Of a stretch of DNA of 10,196 nucleotides, positions 6,850 through 10,196 are shown in pieces. The DNA is taken from the NCBI GenBank assembly GCA_030632625.1, contig DAOVUK010000069.1, forward strand, positions 1-10,196, given 5' to 3'. The notes beneath the pieces are model-generated. The model ran no database searches and had not been told where the DNA came from. It saw only the letters and a list, made by a program, of their open reading frames with translations. Each line of letters starts with the position of its first letter. The stretch's first letter is position 1. The stretch comes from Gammaproteobacteria bacterium. GTDB taxonomy: Bacteria; Pseudomonadota; Gammaproteobacteria; GRL18. Made by a program: the position numbers and the translations under genes.

Positions 6850-8291
6850 ACTGCTTTGGTTACCCTGACAACTTCTTCGACGGTGGTTAAACCCTGAGCC
6901 AGTTTCTTCAGTGCATCCTGTCTCAGCGTCAGCATACCTTGCTCAACCGCTTTTTCACGAATGGTGTTGGCATCAGCCCCGGTATTAATCAGATGCCGGG
7001 TCTCATCGCTGATGATCAATAATTCATATAGTCCAATACGCCCACGATAGCCTGTCCCGCCACAATGGCTGCAGCCTTCACCACGGTGAATAGGAAAAAT
7101 ATCTGCTGCTGAAAGTTCCAGCAGCTTTGCTTCTATCTCAGTCATAGCATGTTCAGTACCGCAGGACGGGCAAATTTTCCGTACTAATCGCTGCGCCTGA
7201 ATCGCCAGTAAACTGGAACTGATTAAATAAGGCTCCACGCCCATGTCCTGTAAACGGCTGATGGAACCCGCAGCATCATTGGTGTGTAGAGTGGAAAACA
7301 CCAGATGGCCGGTCAGAGCGGATTCAATGGCAATGGAAGCCGTTTCATGATCACGTATTTCACCAATCATGATCACATCCGGATCCTGACGCACAATAGA
7401 ACGCAGCCCGGAAGCAAAGCTCAGACCAATTTTACTATTAACCTGTATTTGGGTGATGCCGTCCAGCTGATATTCTACCGGGTCTTCTACGGTGATCATT
7501 TTTTGCTGTTTGGTGCTGATTTTCTCCAGGGTAGCATACAGCGTAGTGGTTTTACCGCTGCCGGTCGGCCCGGTCACCAGAATCATGCCATGCGGCTGCT
7601 TAATTAATTTCTGCCAGTTATCCTGCACTTGAGGCGGCATCCCCAGCTGTTCAAGTTGAACCAGAATATCACTGCGATCAAGAATACGTAAAACCACTGA
7701 CTCACCGTGCACACCCGGCAAAGTTGATACGCGCATATCAATTTTTTTCTGACCGAGACTGTAGTCAATACGACCATCCTGAGGCAGTCTTTTTTCACCG
7801 ATATCCAGTCTGGCCATTAATTTCAGCCGTGAAGTCACAGGAAGCTGTGCTCTCACCGGCAGGGTTTCTATCTGCTGCATGATACCATCAACTCGGCAGC
7901 GAACATTAAAGCTATGGTCTTCAGGTTCAAAGTGAATATCACTGGCATTTAAATCAAGCACTCGCTCAAACAGGTGGTTGACCAGACGAATAACCGGGGC
8001 ATCTGATGAAAGATCCTGCAGATCCTCTTCACTAAAACTGGCTTCATCTTCCTGTTCTTCACCCATTTCCGGTGCTAATTCAGCACGCCAGTGCTTGATT
8101 AATCTGGAAACATCCTCTTCATTTTCTACCACAAATTCAATTTCCTGACCCAGGGTATAACGGATCTTTGCTCTTAATTCAGCATTCGGAGAATCAATAT
8201 AAAGCAGTCTTCCCGACTGAAAAAAATCCTTATCCGGTGCGATTCCGGCAGGCACCAGTAAATCTGAAAAAATGTTCAAATCCATTGCCAT
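6846..8291 (-). CDS. gspE: Type II secretion ATPase GspE
   Basis: GspE is the hexameric cytoplasmic ATPase that powers pseudopilus assembly. The protein is 481 residues, a little short because the N-terminal N1E region is compact. The N2E domain starts near 97 (PVIRLVNHLFERVL and ASDIHFEP). Motifs are all intact: Walker A GPTGSGKT (241-248), Asp box ITVEDPVEY (266-274), Walker B VIMIGEIRD (306-314, with Glu311), and His box TGHLVFSTLHTND (327-339). A zinc-binding pair follows (CPSC 374-377 and CSHC 407-410), typical of GspE. An acidic linker (about 77-92) separates N1E from N2E. The ATG overlaps the gspM stop as TGATG, with AGGA about 12 nt upstream; a second ATG two codons on is possible. 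GspE binds GspL through its N-terminal domain in known systems. Confidence 0.97.
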   Translation of the reverse strand: MAMDLNIFSDLLVPAGIAPDKDFFQSGRLLYIDSPNAELRAKIRYTLGQEIEFVVENEEDVSRLIKHWRAELAPEMGEEQEDEASFSEEDLQDLSSDAPVIRLVNHLFERVLDLNASDIHFEPEDHSFNVRCRVDGIMQQIETLPVRAQLPVTSRLKLMARLDIGEKRLPQDGRIDYSLGQKKIDMRVSTLPGVHGESVVLRILDRSDILVQLEQLGMPPQVQDNWQKLIKQPHGMILVTGPTGSGKTTTLYATLEKISTKQQKMITVEDPVEYQLDGITQIQVNSKIGLSFASGLRSIVRQDPDVIMIGEIRDHETASIAIESALTGHLVFSTLHTNDAAGSISRLQDMGVEPYLISSSLLAIQAQRLVRKICPSCGTEHAMTEIEAKLLELSAADIFPIHRGEGCSHCGGTGYRGRIGLYELLIISDETRHLINTGADANTIREKAVEQGMLTLRQDALKKLAQGLTTVEEVVRVTKAV

Positions 8292-8842
8292 CAGGAATCA
8301 CTTTCCTGTTTTGCAGCTGAATGACTAAAGCCAACGACTTTAATGGTACAACTCAGCATGTCTCTGAATGCGCGCATCTGAACATCCGTCATAATCAGGG
8401 TCGGCTTTGATTTTTTAATCATTTTCATTAATTCCATTAAGTTTTTGGTGGGCGCTTTAAACGTCATGGTCTGACTAATCAATAACCAGTCATCGCTTTG
8501 GTTTAAATCCGGCAGACTCATAGAATCGACTTTAACTCCGCTTTGCCTTGCCAGCGTCTTGAGTCTTTCCTGAACGCGGGCAGCGATAAGTTCCGGAGAA
8601 TTTCCGGAAAAAAGCTGCGCTGATAATTGTTTTTCATCTTTACTAATTTTATTAAATTCTGTTCGCCAATACGCTTCGCGAGCCTGAAGTTTTTTAAGAC
8701 GGTTTATTTTTTCCTTTGATTCCTCAACTGCCGCAATACCCGATTGATAGGCTTGAGTGACAAGGGGAATCCCCCGTGCAATCACGCCTATGGCCAAAAT
8801 CGCCAGAAAGATCCATAATAATTTTTTTTCTTTTTTAGTCAT
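8291..8842 (-). CDS. gspM: Type II secretion inner-membrane protein GspM (PilO-like form)
   Basis: This is a bitopic inner-membrane protein of 183 residues. It has a short basic cytoplasmic N-terminus (MTKKEKK), one membrane helix (about 8-27), a periplasmic coiled coil (about 36-76, rich in Glu and Lys), and a C-terminal alpha/beta domain (about 84-175) of the ferredoxin-like kind seen in GspM and PilO. Sequence motifs are weak, as is usual in this family, so the call rests on topology, size and its place directly after gspL and before gspE. GspM is known to pair with GspL in the platform. The start ATG follows the gspL stop by 17 nt, and no strong ribosome-binding site is visible. A single Cys at 165 is unremarkable. 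Confidence 0.82.
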   Translation of the reverse strand: MTKKEKKLLWIFLAILAIGVIARGIPLVTQAYQSGIAAVEESKEKINRLKKLQAREAYWRTEFNKISKDEKQLSAQLFSGNSPELIAARVQERLKTLARQSGVKVDSMSLPDLNQSDDWLLISQTMTFKAPTKNLMELMKMIKKSKPTLIMTDVQMRAFRDMLSCTIKVVGFSHSAAKQESDS

Positions 8843-8859
8843 TCAGTTTAGTCTGTGCT

Positions 8860-10182
8860 CTAATTCACCGGAAAATGTTTTTCCTGGTAGGCGTCCATAT
8901 TGATACTGTTTAAATGAAAGGTAATACCAAAATGTTCATTATCTTTGCCTCTCTCGATTCGGGTTCTCTGGTTAAACGCCGCTTGCTCAAATTCCGCTTG
9001 TTTCGATATCACCTCAAGGATATTAGTTGGATTCGGACTATAACCATCAATTTCAACCACACCACTTTTTATTTCAAAGCCTTTTATCCAGCTATCCTGA
9101 GGAATAATGTTATTGAGTTTTCTTATCACAGCCATCACATCAGCTCGAGGATATTCCAGAAATAAAGCCCAGTTATCTTCGAACTGGGTGACGGTGCTGC
9201 GCATTTTGCTCACTTCAGCGATCTTTTCTTTAAAATCCTGGTGCTGCTGCTGCCACTGGACATTACGTACGGCATTGATGACAAAAGGGGTTGCCAGCAG
9301 AACAGCAGCTATAGCACCGGCAATGACTGCCAGGCGACCTTTTTTAAGGCGACTGCGTTGTTTTAAATTCTGCCGGGCAGATTCAGGAAAAAATGTATAG
9401 CGAAGTTGATCCAGGTGACTTCGATCAATTTGCTGCCAGAAAGCAGATGACTTAATCAGTATTCTGTCAACCGTCGGCTCAGACATCTGCTGCCACTGAC
9501 GAAAATACTCTTCGTCTTTCATGTCGTTATTATTGATACTTTGCCATTGCAGCAGACTTTGATTTTCCAGGGCAACATCTAATAAGCCATTCTCATCACG
9601 TTCTCTGAACTGATGAATCTGGTTTTTAGCAGTATTGACATTTTTTGCCAGGAAGGCCAGGGCTATTCTCGGTATAATAACGGTCAGCTCAATATTCTGA
9701 TTTTTTAGTGCGGCAAAAAGAACTTCTGTTCTGAGTTGATCCAGCCATAAGGCAATATTTTTCTTTCTGGAATCATTATGATTAACCGCCAGCATTAATT
9801 TTCCCGGATAGGCCGGCATCAGTTCATCAACCTGATAACTCAGTGCAGATGAAATGTTCTGGGCGGCAACTTCCGCTAATTCATATTCTGTTGCGACAAA
9901 TTCTAAGTCAGGCAAATACAGGGCAGCATGCAGAGTTTGTTTATATTTTGACTCTTTTGATATGATCTCGCTTGCGGCAGAGGCGATAGTTTCTGCATTC
10001 ATATCTTCCAGGACACTGCTCTGCCCTGTATCCAGATTAATCAGCTGGTGATCCCAGATCAAAAAATGGCTGTCCACTTTTTGCAAAAGCTCCTGCTGTT
10101 CATCAGTTTTGATAAACGAGGAAACTGCAAAAACAAGCTTATATTTTAGCCTATTGAAAATAAGGAGAAAGTTCTTAAACAA
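8860..10182 (-). CDS. gspL: Type II secretion inner-membrane protein GspL (PilN-like periplasmic domain)
   Basis: GspL links the GspE ATPase to the membrane platform and pairs with GspM. The protein is 440 residues. It has a cytoplasmic domain (about 38-265) with the alternating strand and helix pattern of the actin-like GspL fold, a basic stretch, one membrane helix (about 283-303), a short coiled coil (about 308-335), and a periplasmic domain (about 345-425) that resembles PilN, including VIRKLNNIIPQDSWI and VVEIDGYSPNPTNILEVI. The start is a TTG at 10182 with AGGA seven bases upstream; an in-frame TAG at 10194-10192 rules out any longer form, and the next ATG is at residue 61. The roughly 25 extra residues before the domain are hydrophobic and basic. 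The identification depends partly on context. Confidence 0.82.
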   Translation of the reverse strand: MFKNFLLIFNRLKYKLVFAVSSFIKTDEQQELLQKVDSHFLIWDHQLINLDTGQSSVLEDMNAETIASAASEIISKESKYKQTLHAALYLPDLEFVATEYELAEVAAQNISSALSYQVDELMPAYPGKLMLAVNHNDSRKKNIALWLDQLRTEVLFAALKNQNIELTVIIPRIALAFLAKNVNTAKNQIHQFRERDENGLLDVALENQSLLQWQSINNNDMKDEEYFRQWQQMSEPTVDRILIKSSAFWQQIDRSHLDQLRYTFFPESARQNLKQRSRLKKGRLAVIAGAIAAVLLATPFVINAVRNVQWQQQHQDFKEKIAEVSKMRSTVTQFEDNWALFLEYPRADVMAVIRKLNNIIPQDSWIKGFEIKSGVVEIDGYSPNPTNILEVISKQAEFEQAAFNQRTRIERGKDNEHFGITFHLNSINMDAYQEKHFPVN

Positions 10183-10189
10183 CTGTGTT

Positions 10190-10193
10190 TCCT
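10190..10193 (-). promoter_or_regulatory. Ribosome-binding site for the gspL TTG start
   Basis: AGGA on the minus strand lies seven bases before the TTG at 10182 and overlaps an in-frame TAG (10194-10192). This supports the rare start codon. That TAG could also be the end of an upstream gene, which cannot be seen here. No promoter is visible in the few bases that remain. Confidence 0.55.
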
Positions 10194-10196
10194 AAA

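Noticed and set aside
570..9400. Many open frames on the plus strand and other minus-strand frames inside the gsp genes
   Set aside because: They lie opposite or within well-supported gsp genes, have no recognisable domains or ribosome-binding sites, and their sequences read like antisense shadows.
347..10182. A type IV pilus, MSHA or competence operon instead of T2SS
   Set aside because: The PilN/PilO-like features of L and M raise this, but the complete GspG-H-I-J-K set, the GspE zinc motif, and a large GspK with its acidic calcium-site region are diagnostic of T2SS.
347..10182. A new, undescribed biological system in the coding region
   Set aside because: Every gene is accounted for by a known T2SS component with intact motifs; there are no extra or unknown genes between them.

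Overview
The window is almost entirely one leftward (minus-strand) operon for a type II secretion system (T2SS, Gsp/Eps/Xcp/Pul family). In transcription order it reads gspL, gspM, gspE, gspF, gspD, gspG, gspH, gspI, gspJ, gspK, from about 10182 down to 347. These ten genes encode most of the machine. GspE is the cytoplasmic ATPase. GspF, GspL and GspM form the inner-membrane platform. GspD is the outer-membrane secretin. GspG is the major pseudopilin, and GspH, I, J and K are the minor pseudopilins that form the tip. GspC (the link from platform to secretin) and the prepilin peptidase GspO/PilD are not in the window.

The genes are tightly packed. Most junctions overlap (TAATG at D/G and G/H, TGATG at M/E, ATGA at E/F, short overlaps at H/I and J/K). 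Only L/M (17 nt) and I/J (about 22 nt with the preferred start) have small gaps. This indicates one transcript with translational coupling. No promoter is visible: the first 14 bases of transcription-side sequence hold only a ribosome-binding site for gspL, so the promoter and any upstream gene lie beyond the right edge.

The 346 bases downstream of gspK (positions 1-346) carry no convincing gene but are rich in repeats: a perfect 30-bp palindrome (57-86), a long hairpin with 32-bp arms (154-240), and a 56-bp direct repeat (1-56 and 228-283) whose second copy begins inside the right hairpin arm. They look like dispersed palindromic elements of the kind seen in many copies in cyanobacteria and in some large, repeat-rich gammaproteobacterial genomes.

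The protein families, moderate base composition and repeats suggest a proteobacterium, most likely a gammaproteobacterium such as a methanotroph or sulfur-oxidiser relative. That placement is an inference and is not tested. I found no previously undescribed system. The points most worth a second look are the repeat cluster, the Ala at the -1 position of the GspG processing site, a secretin predicted to be a lipoprotein without an obvious pilotin-binding tail, the unusual gene order, and non-ATG starts (TTG for gspL, GTG for gspD).
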